From the NCBI GenBank assembly GCA_025355105.1, contig JANYAE010000052.1, positions 124,001 to 188,000 of the forward strand: a DNA stretch of 64,000 bases, in the 5' to 3' direction. This DNA comes from Pseudomonadota bacterium. GTDB lineage: Bacteria > Pseudomonadota > Gammaproteobacteria > Steroidobacterales > Steroidobacteraceae. The notes below the pieces were generated by a model, which was given only the letters and a program-made list of their open reading frames with translations, was not told the DNA's origin and ran no database searches. Shown piece after piece: positions 53,592 to 63,292 of this stretch. The position numbers were made by a program, and so were the translations under genes. Numbering within the stretch: position 1 is the first letter of the stretch; every line of letters begins with the position of its first letter.

Positions 53592-53959
53592 CGGCCTGCT
53601 CCGTCTGCCATGAAGGCGATCAGCGCCTCGAAGTCACGCGGCGTGCACGTGAAGCACTGCCCGCCGGCCGGCATGCCGTTGAAGCCGGTCAGTACGCTCT
53701 GGACCAGCGCACTCCTGCCCTTGGCGAGGCGCGCTTTCCACGCGCCGCGGTCGCCGGCCAGCGGCGCATTCGCGCGCGGCTCCGTATGGCACGCCTTGCA
53801 CGAGCGTTCATAGAGTTCCGCGAGCCGCGCGTCGGCCGGCCTGAGGGTTGCCGCTCGCGCAGCGATCTCGGCAGGGGACGGCGGCGGCGGGCCGCCGCAG
53901 GCAGCGAGCAGCAGCGGTGCGCAGAGCACCAGCGAACGAGCTGATTGGTCAACGGCCAT
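53588..53959 (-). CDS. Cytochrome c5-like lipoprotein, partner of the FAD oxidase
   Basis: 123 aa. The signal peptide ends in the lipobox LLAAC, so Cys is probably lipidated and the protein membrane-attached. The heme site is CKACH in LAELYERSCKACHTEPRANAPLAGD; the Met ligand is probably in NGMPAGGQC. The second Cys pair (CFTC) resembles cytochrome c5 (CYSCH...MPPKGGC). It is the first gene of a three-gene operon, overlapping the FAD oxidase start by 4 nt, so it likely accepts electrons from that oxidase. Confidence 0.85.
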   Translation of the reverse strand: MAVDQSARSLVLCAPLLLAACGGPPPPSPAEIAARAATLRPADARLAELYERSCKACHTEPRANAPLAGDRGAWKARLAKGRSALVQSVLTGFNGMPAGGQCFTCTPRDFEALIAFMADGAGR

Positions 53960-54000
53960 GGATTGCAGATCCCCCCGCGCGTCGTCAGTTTAGCCCGAAG

Positions 54001-54021
54001 GGCCGGCGCAGCCAGCCGGCC
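54001..54021. terminator. Hairpin between VOC and cytochrome lipoprotein genes
   Basis: GGCCGGC, loop GCAGCCA, GCCGGCC; 7-bp perfect arms, 28 nt after the VOC stop on the minus strand. It probably ends the VOC transcript before the cytochrome gene. Confidence 0.4.
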
Positions 54022-54048
54022 AATCGTGCCCGGTCGGCCGTCCGATGG

Positions 54049-54420
54049 CTACTGGGGGTTGTGGTAGACGGCGAGCTTGTTGCCGTCGAGATCGCGGAAA
54101 TAGCCGGCGTAGAAATCGTCACCACGCGGCCCGGCGGGGCCCTCATCCTTGGCGCCGAGCTCGAGCGCCTTATTGTAGACCGTGTCGACCTCGGCCTTGG
54201 AACGGGCCGCGAGCGACACCATCGCGCCGTTGCCCGGTCTCGCGGGCGTCCCATCGAACGGCTTGATCACGAACAACATTGGCGCGGTCGGCGCCGTGCC
54301 CCAGGCCACGTAGCGATCGGACTCCCAGGTGCGCTTGGCACCGAAGGTCGCGAGCAGCGCGTCGTAGAACTTTGCCGCACGCTCCATGTCATTCGTCCCC
54401 AGCGTTACATACCCGATCAT
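54049..54420 (-). CDS. VOC-superfamily (glyoxalase/bleomycin-resistance-like) protein
   Basis: 123 aa, one pair of beta-alpha-beta-beta-beta units. It starts MIGYVTLGTNDMERAAKFYDALLATFGA and ends DDFYAGYFRDLDGNKLAVYHNPQ, standard for small single-domain VOC proteins. The classic metal ligands are poorly conserved: the first position is T in VTLGT, where metal enzymes have H. Binding rather than catalysis is therefore possible. Function unknown. It sits alone between hairpins, near the small exported protein. Confidence 0.83.
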   Translation of the reverse strand: MIGYVTLGTNDMERAAKFYDALLATFGAKRTWESDRYVAWGTAPTAPMLFVIKPFDGTPARPGNGAMVSLAARSKAEVDTVYNKALELGAKDEGPAGPRGDDFYAGYFRDLDGNKLAVYHNPQ

Positions 54421-54467
54421 GTCCGCTCCTTGTTGGCTATTGATAGTCCGGCACCATGCTCATTCGG

Positions 54468-54746
54468 CTAGCGGCGACGCTCGTCCTTCTCGGCGCGATA
54501 GGCGAGCGCGCGCTTGAGCGAGACAACCGCCGCGCGCGAGTCGGTGAGCGCCTGCGCCTTGAAGCCACCGAAGTCGTGCGGCGCGGCCTCGAGGTAGTGA
54601 ATCGCGTCCTCCAGTTCGTGGATCGCCCGTGCGATCCGCGGGTGCTCGCGGGCCTCGTCACGGATGCGCTCCTCGGCCATCGCGGCGACGGACGCCAGGG
54701 CGCCACCGACGGCGAGCATTCCAAGGACTTCACGGCGGTTGCTCAT
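54468..54746 (-). CDS. Small exported helical protein, function unknown
   Basis: 92 aa. The N-terminus SNRREVLGMLAVGGALASVAAM is Tat-like and short. The mature part is one helical stretch, HPRIARAIHELEDAIHYLEAAPHDFGGFKAQALTDSRAAVVSLKRALAYR, with several His and acidic residues. Similar small proteins with a HDFGGHK/FKAQAL core are found in environmental bacteria, but I know of no function. It is on the same strand as the VOC gene, 47 nt upstream, and may share a transcript with it. Confidence 0.65.
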   Translation of the reverse strand: MSNRREVLGMLAVGGALASVAAMAEERIRDEAREHPRIARAIHELEDAIHYLEAAPHDFGGFKAQALTDSRAAVVSLKRALAYRAEKDERRR

Positions 54747-55054
54747 GTACGGCTCCAGTGCTGGGTGAATTGGAGGACTCCGAAGTGGCGCGCATCGCAG
54801 GGTCGCGATCGTCAGCGTGCGCCATCATAAATGAAGCCGAGGGCTGGTTTTCGCCTGCTCCTGGCCCGTGCGGCCGGATGGCGCGGCGCCGCCGCACCCG
54901 GCGCCGAGCGCGCCGTTTCCGCCTGTTGACGGCCGTCCCTTAGGGTGCGCACTATGACTGCGGGTCGTACCGATTCGCCTCCGCGCGGCGTCGCCGGTCG
55001 CCGGACCCGTCCGCCCTTTTCGCTCGCTGTCCGTGTCTCACCGGAGGCTCTCAC
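54747..55054. other. 308-nt divergent intergenic region with nothing assigned
   Basis: It lies between the small exported protein gene (minus) and the first acyl-CoA dehydrogenase (plus). Short open frames inside lack ribosome sites and family features. I see no clear palindrome or promoter; both genes must be transcribed from here. Confidence 0.5.
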
Positions 55055-56266
<1,212 letters not shown>

Positions 56267-56271
56267 CGCGG

Positions 56272-57261
56272 ATGCACGCGTGGCAGTGCGACGAGCCGAG
56301 CGGCGTCACGGGCCTGCGTTGGGTCGAGATGGCGACGCCGGCGCCCGGGCCCGGCGAGGCGCGCGTTGCGATCCGCGCGGCGAGCCTCAACTTTCCGGAT
56401 TTACTGGTGGTCCAGGGCAAGTACCAGATCAAGCCGACGCTGCCCTTCGTCCCGGGCGCCGAGTTCGCCGGTGTCGTCGAAGCGCTCGGCGCGGGAGTGA
56501 CCCATCTGGCGGTCGGGCAGGCGGTCATGTCGGTGGCCGTCACCGGGGGATTCGCGACCCACGCCTGCGCACAGGCCGGACGGCTCGTGCCGGCGCCGGC
56601 CGGTATGCCGTTCGAGGAGGCGGCGGCGTTTCTGATGACCTACGGCACCTCGCACCATGCGCTCGTCGATCGCGCCGCGCTGCGACCGGGCGAGACGGTG
56701 CTCGTGCTCGGCGCCGCTGGCGGCGTCGGCACAGCGGCGGTCCAGATCGCCAAAGCCGCCGGCGCGCGGGTAATCGCGGCGGTGTCCAGTGACGAGAAGC
56801 TGGCGCTATGCCGTTCGCTCGGCGCCGACGAGGCAATCAACTATTCGACTGCGAATCTTCGCGACGCGCTCAAGGTGCTGACCGGCGGCCGGGGTCCGGA
56901 CGTCATCTACGATCCGGTCGGCGGCGACCTCACCGAGCCGGCATTCCGCTCGATCGCCTGGCGCGGCCGCTACCTCGTCGTCGGCTTCGCGCAGGGCGAC
57001 ATCCCGAGCCTGCCGCTCAATCTCCCGCTGCTCAAGGGCGCGTCGATCGTCGGCGTCTTCTGGGGGGAATTCGTGCGCCGCGAGCCACAGGCCTTCGCAC
57101 GCAGCCTGGCAGAACTCGGCGGCTGGTACGGCGCGGGGCGCATCAAGCCGGTGCTCGATCGCATCCTGCCGATGAGTGAGCTCGCGGACGCGTTCGCGCG
57201 CATGGCGACGCGGCGCGCGCTCGGCAAGCTCGTGCTGGTCAACGCGTCCGCAGCCGGCTGA
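56272..57261 (+). CDS. NADPH:quinone oxidoreductase-like MDR (zinc-free)
   Basis: 329 aa. The GroES-like domain has LNFPDLLVVQGKYQIKPTLPFVPGAEFAGVVEALG. The Rossmann domain has VLVLGAAGGVGTAAVQIAKAAGARVIAAVSS, the NADPH loop of quinone oxidoreductase/crotonyl-type MDRs, and no structural-zinc Cys cluster. RYLVVGFAQGDIPSLPLNLPLLKGASIVGVFWG is typical of QOR2-like proteins. It may reduce an enoyl or quinone intermediate made by the flanking dehydrogenases. Confidence 0.88.
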   Translation: MHAWQCDEPSGVTGLRWVEMATPAPGPGEARVAIRAASLNFPDLLVVQGKYQIKPTLPFVPGAEFAGVVEALGAGVTHLAVGQAVMSVAVTGGFATHACAQAGRLVPAPAGMPFEEAAAFLMTYGTSHHALVDRAALRPGETVLVLGAAGGVGTAAVQIAKAAGARVIAAVSSDEKLALCRSLGADEAINYSTANLRDALKVLTGGRGPDVIYDPVGGDLTEPAFRSIAWRGRYLVVGFAQGDIPSLPLNLPLLKGASIVGVFWGEFVRREPQAFARSLAELGGWYGAGRIKPVLDRILPMSELADAFARMATRRALGKLVLVNASAAG

Positions 57262-57282
57262 GTTCCGGAAGCGGGAAGTCGC

Positions 57283-59127
57283 ATGCGCGCCACGATCGAC
57301 TTCCTGCTGTACGACTGGCTCCGGATCGAGACGCTGGTCAAACGCCCCCGGTTCGCCGACCACTCGCGGGCGACGTTCTCGGAGGTGCTCGATACCTGCG
57401 AGCGCATCGCGCGCGACAAGGTCGCGCCGTTCAACCGGATCGCCGATGTCGAGGAGCCGCGCGTCGAAGACGGGCGCGTGGTCCTGCCGCCGTCCTCGGT
57501 CGCCGCGGCACTTGCCTACGTTGAGTCCGGCATGCTGGCGGCGGCCCAGGACTACGAGATCGGCGGCATGCAGCTGCCGTGCGTCGTCGAGATGGCCGCC
57601 AACAGCTTCTACGCCAAGGCCGGCATCGGCGTCGGTGGCGGGATGATGCTGACGAGCGGCAACGCCAACTTGCTGATGGTCCACGGCACCGCGACACAGC
57701 AGCAGGTGTTCGCCCGCAACGAATTCTCAGGCCGCTGGTTCGGCACGATGTGCCTGTCCGAGCCGCACGCGGGCTCGAGCCTCTCCGACCTCGTGACGCG
57801 TGCCGAAGCGGATGGCGATGATTACGCCGCAGACGCGCTCGGTCCGCGCTACCGGTTGCGCGGCAACAAGATGTGGATCAGCAACGGCGAGCACGAGATC
57901 ACCGAGAACATCGTCCATCTCGTACTCGCCAAGATTCCCGACGCCGCGGGACACCTCCCGCCGGGCGCGCGCGGGATCTCGCTGTTCATCGTGCCGAAGC
58001 GGCTGGTCGACGCCGACGGCCGACTGACCGGCGAGCGCAACGACGTGGCGCTGGCCGGCCTCAACCACAAGCTCGGTTACCGCGGCATTCCGAACACGTT
58101 GCTCAATTTCGGAGAGGGACGATTTCCGGTGCGTGGCGCCGCCGGCGCCATCGGCTATCTCGTCGGCGCACCCGGCGAGGGGCTGCGCTGCATGTTCCAC
58201 ATGATGAACGAGGCCCGCATCGCCGTCGGGCTCGGCGCCGTCACGCTCGGTTACGCGGGCTACGAGGCGAGTCTCGAATACGCCCGCAGCCGCACGCAGG
58301 GCCGTCCGATCGGTCCCGGCGGCAAGGACGCGACGGCCCCTCCGGTGAGAATCATCGAGCACGCCGACGTCAAGCGGATGCTGCTCGCGCAGAAGGCCTA
58401 CGTCGAAGGCGGGCTGGCGCTGGAACTGTACTGCGCGCGCCTCGTCGACGAGCAGCACACGGGCGATCCGGCGGCAGCCCTCGAGGCAGCGACACTGCTC
58501 GAGGTACTGACCCCGATCGCCAAGAGCTGGCCGAGCGAATGGTGCCTCGAGGCGAACAGCCTCGCGATCCAGGTGCACGGTGGTTGCGGCTATACGCGCG
58601 ACTTTCCGGTCGAGCAGTACTGGCGCGACAACCGGCTGAACATGATCCACGAGGGCACCCACGGCATCCAGGCGCTCGACCTGCTTGGCCGCAAGGTGCT
58701 GATGGACTCCGGTGCGGGCCTGACGCTGCTCGGCCGCCGCGTCGCCGACACGGTGGCAGGTGCCGCGGCGACCTCGCTCGCGAGCCAGGGCGCGGCGCTC
58801 GCTTCGGCTGTCGAGAGGGTCGCGGCTGCGACGCGCTCGGCGTGGTCCACCGGCGTCCCGGAGGACGCGCTCGCGAACGCCATGCCTTACCTGCAGGCGT
58901 TCGGGCACGTCGTCGTCGCCTGGCTCTGGCTCGATGTGGCGGTTGCCGCCGAGCGGTCGCCGCCGGCCGGTGGCGGTCGCGACGGCGACGACTTCCGACG
59001 CGGCAAGCTGCAGGCGGCGCGCTACTTCTCCGAGTTCGAGCTCCCCAAGATCGACGCCTGGCTCGCGGTGGTCGCGAGTCGCAATCCGACGTGTCGCGAT
59101 ATGCGCGAGGAGTGGTTCCAGACATGA
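57283..59127 (+). CDS. Large acyl-CoA dehydrogenase (DmdC/AcdB-like, about 600 aa)
   Basis: 614 aa, longer than ordinary ACADs because of N- and C-terminal extensions. GTMCLSEPHAGSSLSDLVTRAE is the FAD loop, GNKMWISNGEHEITENIVHLVLAKI follows, then GYRGIPNTLLNFGEG, and the catalytic Glu is in HEGTHGIQALDLLGRK. This is the DmdC/long-chain FadE-like subfamily, which includes methylmercaptopropionyl-CoA dehydrogenases; the actual substrate is unknown. GGAAG precedes the ATG. Its stop overlaps the SDR start by 4 nt (ATGA). Confidence 0.9.
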   Translation: MRATIDFLLYDWLRIETLVKRPRFADHSRATFSEVLDTCERIARDKVAPFNRIADVEEPRVEDGRVVLPPSSVAAALAYVESGMLAAAQDYEIGGMQLPCVVEMAANSFYAKAGIGVGGGMMLTSGNANLLMVHGTATQQQVFARNEFSGRWFGTMCLSEPHAGSSLSDLVTRAEADGDDYAADALGPRYRLRGNKMWISNGEHEITENIVHLVLAKIPDAAGHLPPGARGISLFIVPKRLVDADGRLTGERNDVALAGLNHKLGYRGIPNTLLNFGEGRFPVRGAAGAIGYLVGAPGEGLRCMFHMMNEARIAVGLGAVTLGYAGYEASLEYARSRTQGRPIGPGGKDATAPPVRIIEHADVKRMLLAQKAYVEGGLALELYCARLVDEQHTGDPAAALEAATLLEVLTPIAKSWPSEWCLEANSLAIQVHGGCGYTRDFPVEQYWRDNRLNMIHEGTHGIQALDLLGRKVLMDSGAGLTLLGRRVADTVAGAAATSLASQGAALASAVERVAAATRSAWSTGVPEDALANAMPYLQAFGHVVVAWLWLDVAVAAERSPPAGGGRDGDDFRRGKLQAARYFSEFELPKIDAWLAVVASRNPTCRDMREEWFQT

Positions 59128-59912
59128 GCACCCCGGTGATGAAACTGTTCGACTTGGCGGGCCGCACCGCGCTCGTGACCGGAGGCTCGCGCGGGCTCGG
59201 CCTGCAGGTGGCCGAGGCGCTTGGCGAAGCCGGCGCGCGCGTGCTTCTGACGGCACGCAAGGCGGCGGAACTGACGGCGGCGGTCGAGCATCTGCGAGGG
59301 CGGGGGATCGAGGCATCCTGGATCGACGGCGATGCCAGCAAGCCTGAGGACGTCACGCGAGTGTCTGCCGAGGCACTTCGGCGTCTCGGCCAGATCGACA
59401 TCCTGGTCAACAACGCCGGCGCCGCCTGGGGCGCGCCCGCCGAGGAGCATCCGCTCGACGCTTGGGACAAGGTGATGAACCTCAACCTGCGCAGTGTGTT
59501 CCTGTTCAGCCAATACGTCGCGCGCCATAGCATGATCCCGCGCCGCGACGGCCGGATCGTGATGATGGCGTCGATCGCCGGGCTGCGTGGCAATCCGTCC
59601 GGCCACGAGACGGTCGCCTACAACGCGTCCAAGGGTGGAGTCGTCAACCTGACCCGCACGCTCGCCGGCGAATGGGGCGAGCACGGGATCACCGTCAATG
59701 CCATAGCGCCCGGATTCTTCCCAAGCAAGATGACCCGGGGAACGCTCGATCGTCTCGGCGAGGCGCGGCTCGCCGAGCGGGCGCCTCTGCGCCGCATCGG
59801 CGACGACGATGACCTCAAGGGCGCAGCACTGCTGTTCGCTTCGCGCGCCGGAAAGCACATCACGGGCCAAGTGCTCGCCGTCGACGGCGGAGTGTCCTGC
59901 ATTCTGACCTGA
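59124..59912 (+). CDS. Short-chain dehydrogenase/reductase (3-hydroxyacyl or gluconate-dehydrogenase-like)
   Basis: 262 aa. The cofactor loop is TGGSRGLG with a following TARK, suggesting NADP(H). NNAG, the catalytic Ser in MMASIAGLRG, YNASK and NAIAPGFFPSKMT are all in place. It probably oxidises a hydroxyacyl-CoA or similar intermediate in the acyl-CoA cluster. Its stop codon is inside a run of five TGACC repeats. Confidence 0.9.
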   Translation: MSTPVMKLFDLAGRTALVTGGSRGLGLQVAEALGEAGARVLLTARKAAELTAAVEHLRGRGIEASWIDGDASKPEDVTRVSAEALRRLGQIDILVNNAGAAWGAPAEEHPLDAWDKVMNLNLRSVFLFSQYVARHSMIPRRDGRIVMMASIAGLRGNPSGHETVAYNASKGGVVNLTRTLAGEWGEHGITVNAIAPGFFPSKMTRGTLDRLGEARLAERAPLRRIGDDDDLKGAALLFASRAGKHITGQVLAVDGGVSCILT

Positions 59913-59929
59913 CCTGACCTGACCTGACC
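59905..59929. repeat. Five perfect TGACC repeats spanning an SDR stop codon
   Basis: TGACC is repeated five times; the second copy supplies the SDR TGA stop at 59910-59912. A pentanucleotide run can slip, which would change the distance to the next gene and, if the copy before the stop is gained or lost, the C-terminus. Confidence 0.9.
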
Positions 59930-59963
59930 GGCCGCCGCGCAATTCCCACTCCGGAGACCTCCC

Positions 59964-60986
59964 GTGACCATCCTCATCAACAAGCAGCAGCGGCTGGCAT
60001 CTCGGCCGGCCGCCGAGCCAACCCTCGACAATTTCCGCCTCGCGGAGGCTCCGGTCCCGGAGCTGGCGGCGGGGCAAGTCCTCGTGCGCCACCACTTTCT
60101 GAGCCTCGACCCGTATATGCGCGGCCGCATGAACGACGGCAAGAGCTACGCTGCGCCACAGCCCCTCGACGAGGTCATGATCGGCGGCACCGCCGGCGAG
60201 GTCGTCGCTTCCAGGAGCGACCGCTTCGCGGTCGGCGACCGCGTCGTAGGGATGGGCGGCTGGCAGCAGTACCAGGTGATCGATGCGGCGCAGCCCGGTA
60301 TGCTGCGAAAGGTCGACACCGCGCACGTCCCGTTGTCCGCCTACCTCGGGCCGGTCGGCATGCCGGGCGTGACCGCGTGGTACGGGCTGGTGCGCATCAT
60401 CGCTCCGAAGGCTGGCGAGACGGTCGTCGTCAGTGCGGCGAGTGGCGCGGTCGGCACCGTCGTCGGTCAGCTCGCGCGGCTGCGTGGTGCCCGTGCGATC
60501 GGCATCGCCGGCGGGCCCGAGAAATGCCGGGCCGTCGTCGAGGAGCTCGGGTTCGACGCCTGCATCGACTATCACGAGCACCGTGATGCGCGATCGCTGG
60601 CGGCGGCGCTCAAGTCCGCCTGCCCGAACGGCATCGATGGCTACTTTGAGAACGTCGGCGGCGTGATCCTCGACGCTGTCATGCTGCGCCTCAACGCCTT
60701 CGCGCGGATCGCGATGTGCGGCATGATCGCCGGCTACAACGGTGAGCCGATTCCGATGGCGGCGCCGCAACTGATCCTCGTCAACCGCGTCAAGGTCGAG
60801 GGGTTCATCGTCAGCGAGCACATGGACGTCTGGCCGGAAGCACTCACCGAGCTGGCCGGACTGGTGGCGCACGGGCACCTGAAATACCGCGAGAGCGTGG
60901 CGCAGGGCATCGAGGCGGCGCCCGCAGCATTCCTCGGATTGCTCAAAGGACGCAACTTCGGCAAGCAGCTCGTCAAGCTGGTCTGA
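59964..60986 (+). CDS. NADP-dependent enone/alkenal reductase (CurA / prostaglandin reductase-like MDR)
   Basis: 340 aa. FLSLDPYMRGRMND at about residue 55, VGMPGVTAWYGLVRIIAPKAGETVVVSAASGAVGTVVGQLARL, and YFENVGGVILDAVMLRLNAFARIAMCGMIAGYN are diagnostic of the leukotriene B4 12-hydroxydehydrogenase/CurA group. It reduces the double bond of 2-alkenals or enones using NADPH. It starts with GTG behind a GGAG. It lies 51 nt after the SDR and 10 nt before the next SDR. Confidence 0.9.
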   Translation: MTILINKQQRLASRPAAEPTLDNFRLAEAPVPELAAGQVLVRHHFLSLDPYMRGRMNDGKSYAAPQPLDEVMIGGTAGEVVASRSDRFAVGDRVVGMGGWQQYQVIDAAQPGMLRKVDTAHVPLSAYLGPVGMPGVTAWYGLVRIIAPKAGETVVVSAASGAVGTVVGQLARLRGARAIGIAGGPEKCRAVVEELGFDACIDYHEHRDARSLAAALKSACPNGIDGYFENVGGVILDAVMLRLNAFARIAMCGMIAGYNGEPIPMAAPQLILVNRVKVEGFIVSEHMDVWPEALTELAGLVAHGHLKYRESVAQGIEAAPAAFLGLLKGRNFGKQLVKLV

Positions 60987-60996
60987 GGAGGTCGAG

Positions 60997-61905
60997 ATGC
61001 AGGAATTCGCGGGCCGTACCGCGGTCGTCACGGGCGCGGGCTCCGGCATCGGCCTCGAGCTCGCCCGACGGGCGGCGGCGCTCGGCATGAACGTCGTGCT
61101 GGCGGACGTGCAGCAGGACGCGCTCGACGCCGCCGCGGCCGAGCTCGCCGCCGGCGGCGCCGAAGTTCTCGCGTGCCGGGTCGACACCTCCCGTCCGGAC
61201 GAGCTCGAGCGACTCGCGCACGAAGTGCGGGCGCGCTTCGGCGCGCCGCATCTCGTGTTCAATAACGCCGGCGTCGGCGCCGGCGGACTCATCTGGGAGC
61301 ACTCCCTCAGGACCTGGGAGTGGGTGATCGGCGTCAACCTGCTGGGCGTCGCGCACGGCGTGCGGCTGTTCGTGCCGATGATGCTCGAAGCGGCGGCCGC
61401 CAATCCGGCCTTCGAAGGCCACGTGGTCAACACGGCCTCGATGGCCGGTTTGCTGAACGCACCGAATATGGGTGTCTACAACGTCTCCAAGCACGCCGTC
61501 GTCAGCCTCAGCGAGACGCTCTACCATGACCTCTCGCTGGTGACCGACCGCGTCCGGGCGCACGTGCTGTGCCCGTATTTCGTGCCGACGGGAATCAAGG
61601 ACAGCGAACGCAACCGGCCCGTGGAGCTGCGCGACGAAGGCCCGCGCACGCTCAGCGAGCAGGTGGCCAAGGCGATGGCCGACAAGGCGGTCAGCCGCGG
61701 CCATCTGACCGCCGCCGATTTGGCCGAGCGGGTATTCGATGCGATCCGCGCCAACTGCTTCTACATCTACAGCCATCCGCACGCGCTCAACTCGCTGCGG
61801 ACGCGCTTCGACGACATTCTCGCGGGACGCAACCCGACTGACCCGTTCCACGAGCGCCCAGACATCGGTGCGAAGCTTCGCGCCGCGCTGGCAGGCCATT
61901 CCTAG
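60997..61905 (+). CDS. Short-chain dehydrogenase/reductase
   Basis: 302 aa. TGAGSGIGLELARRAAALGMNVVLADVQ is an NAD-preferring cofactor loop (Asp after the second strand). NNAG, a Ser in NTASMAGLL, YNVSKHAV and a C-terminal extension of about 50 residues follow. The extension with YIYSHPHALNSLRTRFDDILAGRNP is typical of a common environmental SDR group of unknown substrate. GGAGG precedes the ATG. It is the last gene of the plus-strand acyl-CoA cluster. Confidence 0.9.
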   Translation: MQEFAGRTAVVTGAGSGIGLELARRAAALGMNVVLADVQQDALDAAAAELAAGGAEVLACRVDTSRPDELERLAHEVRARFGAPHLVFNNAGVGAGGLIWEHSLRTWEWVIGVNLLGVAHGVRLFVPMMLEAAAANPAFEGHVVNTASMAGLLNAPNMGVYNVSKHAVVSLSETLYHDLSLVTDRVRAHVLCPYFVPTGIKDSERNRPVELRDEGPRTLSEQVAKAMADKAVSRGHLTAADLAERVFDAIRANCFYIYSHPHALNSLRTRFDDILAGRNPTDPFHERPDIGAKLRAALAGHS

Positions 61906-61930
61906 GACGTCATGACAGTGACCGGCGCGC

Positions 61931-62401
61931 TCAGCGGGTCGTAGCGGCTTCGGCAGTGCGGTCCGCGCTGACCCCGGCCGGACGGTCGACGACCGCAAGC
62001 GCCAGCTGCGCGATGCAGACCTGCGCGCCGGCGCCGTCGGTGACGGCGATTTCCCACAACTGATTTCTCGGCTGCACCCAGAGCGGGCGAGCCCGGCCCC
62101 GCAGCGGTCCATGGCCGACCGGGCCCGCGTGCTGCAGGTGCAGCACCTGGCCGAGACAGGCCTGGCGGGTCAAGTCGACGCACATGGTGGCACCGACGCT
62201 GGCAAGCGTCTCGGCGAGGATCGCGATCGCGCCCGGATCGAGCGTCCCCTCAGGTGTGCGCGTCCGCTGGTCGAGCGGCAGCGATCCTTCGAGCCAGTCC
62301 TCGCCGATGGCGGTGAAGGTGACGCCGATGTGCCCCGGCGCCGTCGGCTGGCTGAACGCGGCCATCTCGGCGAGCGTGATCGGCGAAACCCAGGCAGGCA
62401 T
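61931..62401 (-). CDS. PaaI-like hotdog-fold thioesterase
   Basis: 156 aa, one hotdog domain. GHIGVTFTAIGEDWLEGSLPLDQRTRTPEG, DPGAIAILAETLASVGATMCVDL (the central helix with its acidic residue), VGHGPLRGRARPLWVQPRNQLWEIAVTDGAGAQVCIAQLALAVVD follow the PaaI/YbgC pattern. It hydrolyses an acyl- or aryl-CoA. It faces the acyl-CoA cluster tail-to-tail and may release products of that pathway. Confidence 0.83.
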   Translation of the reverse strand: MPAWVSPITLAEMAAFSQPTAPGHIGVTFTAIGEDWLEGSLPLDQRTRTPEGTLDPGAIAILAETLASVGATMCVDLTRQACLGQVLHLQHAGPVGHGPLRGRARPLWVQPRNQLWEIAVTDGAGAQVCIAQLALAVVDRPAGVSADRTAEAATTR

Positions 62402-62444
62402 CGGTGACCGCTCCGCGGGAGGAGTGCCGACGATATCTCAATTC

Positions 62445-63233
62445 TCAGGCAGGTGCCGGCCGCAGCCTGAGGCGCGCGACGAGGCGTTGCGATGCGGCCA
62501 GCACGGCAGCCGGCTGGTCGCGATGAGGCGAGTGGCGGCAGGCGTTCAGTACCAGCAGCTCGGTGGTCGGCACGGCGCGCGCGATGCTCTTGATCTGCTC
62601 GAGTGTCGCGTATTCGTCATCGGTGCCCTGGATCGCCAGCACCGGCGCCGTGATCGCGGGGAGGAGTTGCTCGATGTTCCAGCCACGAAAGGCGGGATCC
62701 AGCCAGGTGCGGTTCCAGCCCCAGAAGACCGCATCCACGTCGTCGTGATAGCCCGCGAGCAGGCTGCGCAGGCCTGCGTTCAGGTACGCGCTCCTGGCGT
62801 TCGCGAGACCGGCGATGGTGACGTCTTCCACCTTGACGTGCGGCGCGATCGCGACCACGCCGGCGACAGCCGCGGGACGTTGCGCGGCGTGAATGAGCGC
62901 GATCGTCGCGCCGTCGCTGTGTCCGTAGAGCAGCGGCCTCTCGATCCGGAATTCGTCGAGCAACGCCGGCAGCCAGCGGCGCGATTCCTCGAAGTGGTAG
63001 TCCGCCGTCGGCGGCGTATCGCGAGGCGATGAGCGTCCGTGACCGATGCGCGAGTAGGCGAGAACCCGGCAGCCGGTCGCAGCGGCGAGGCGCTCCGGGA
63101 AGTCCTTCCACATCGCGATCGAACCGAGGCCCTCGTGCAGCAAGACGATGTCCGGCCCGGTGCCGGCCGGCGGTCCCGCGAAGCGGCATTCGATACGCCG
63201 ACCGTCGATGACGATGAATTCGGGCCCGTTCAT
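62445..63233 (-). CDS. Alpha/beta hydrolase
   Basis: 262 aa. VLLHEGLGSIAMWKDFPERLA is the oxyanion strand and helix. The nucleophile elbow is LLYGHSDGATIAL (G-H-S-D-G), the acid is probably in IQGTDDEYATLEQ, and the His in NACRHSPHRDQP. The wording is that of haloperoxidase-like or enol-lactone hydrolases, such as bph/mhp ring-cleavage hydrolases, but without a diagnostic motif. ATG 63233 has a weak site; a GTG 14 codons upstream is possible. It lies 59 nt after the D-aminoacylase gene on the same strand. Confidence 0.83.
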   Translation of the reverse strand: MNGPEFIVIDGRRIECRFAGPPAGTGPDIVLLHEGLGSIAMWKDFPERLAAATGCRVLAYSRIGHGRSSPRDTPPTADYHFEESRRWLPALLDEFRIERPLLYGHSDGATIALIHAAQRPAAVAGVVAIAPHVKVEDVTIAGLANARSAYLNAGLRSLLAGYHDDVDAVFWGWNRTWLDPAFRGWNIEQLLPAITAPVLAIQGTDDEYATLEQIKSIARAVPTTELLVLNACRHSPHRDQPAAVLAASQRLVARLRLRPAPA

Positions 63234-63292
63234 CAGCTGCTCAGGCACCGGTCCCGGCGCTGATCGCCACGCCACGGGCCGGCACCCGGAGA

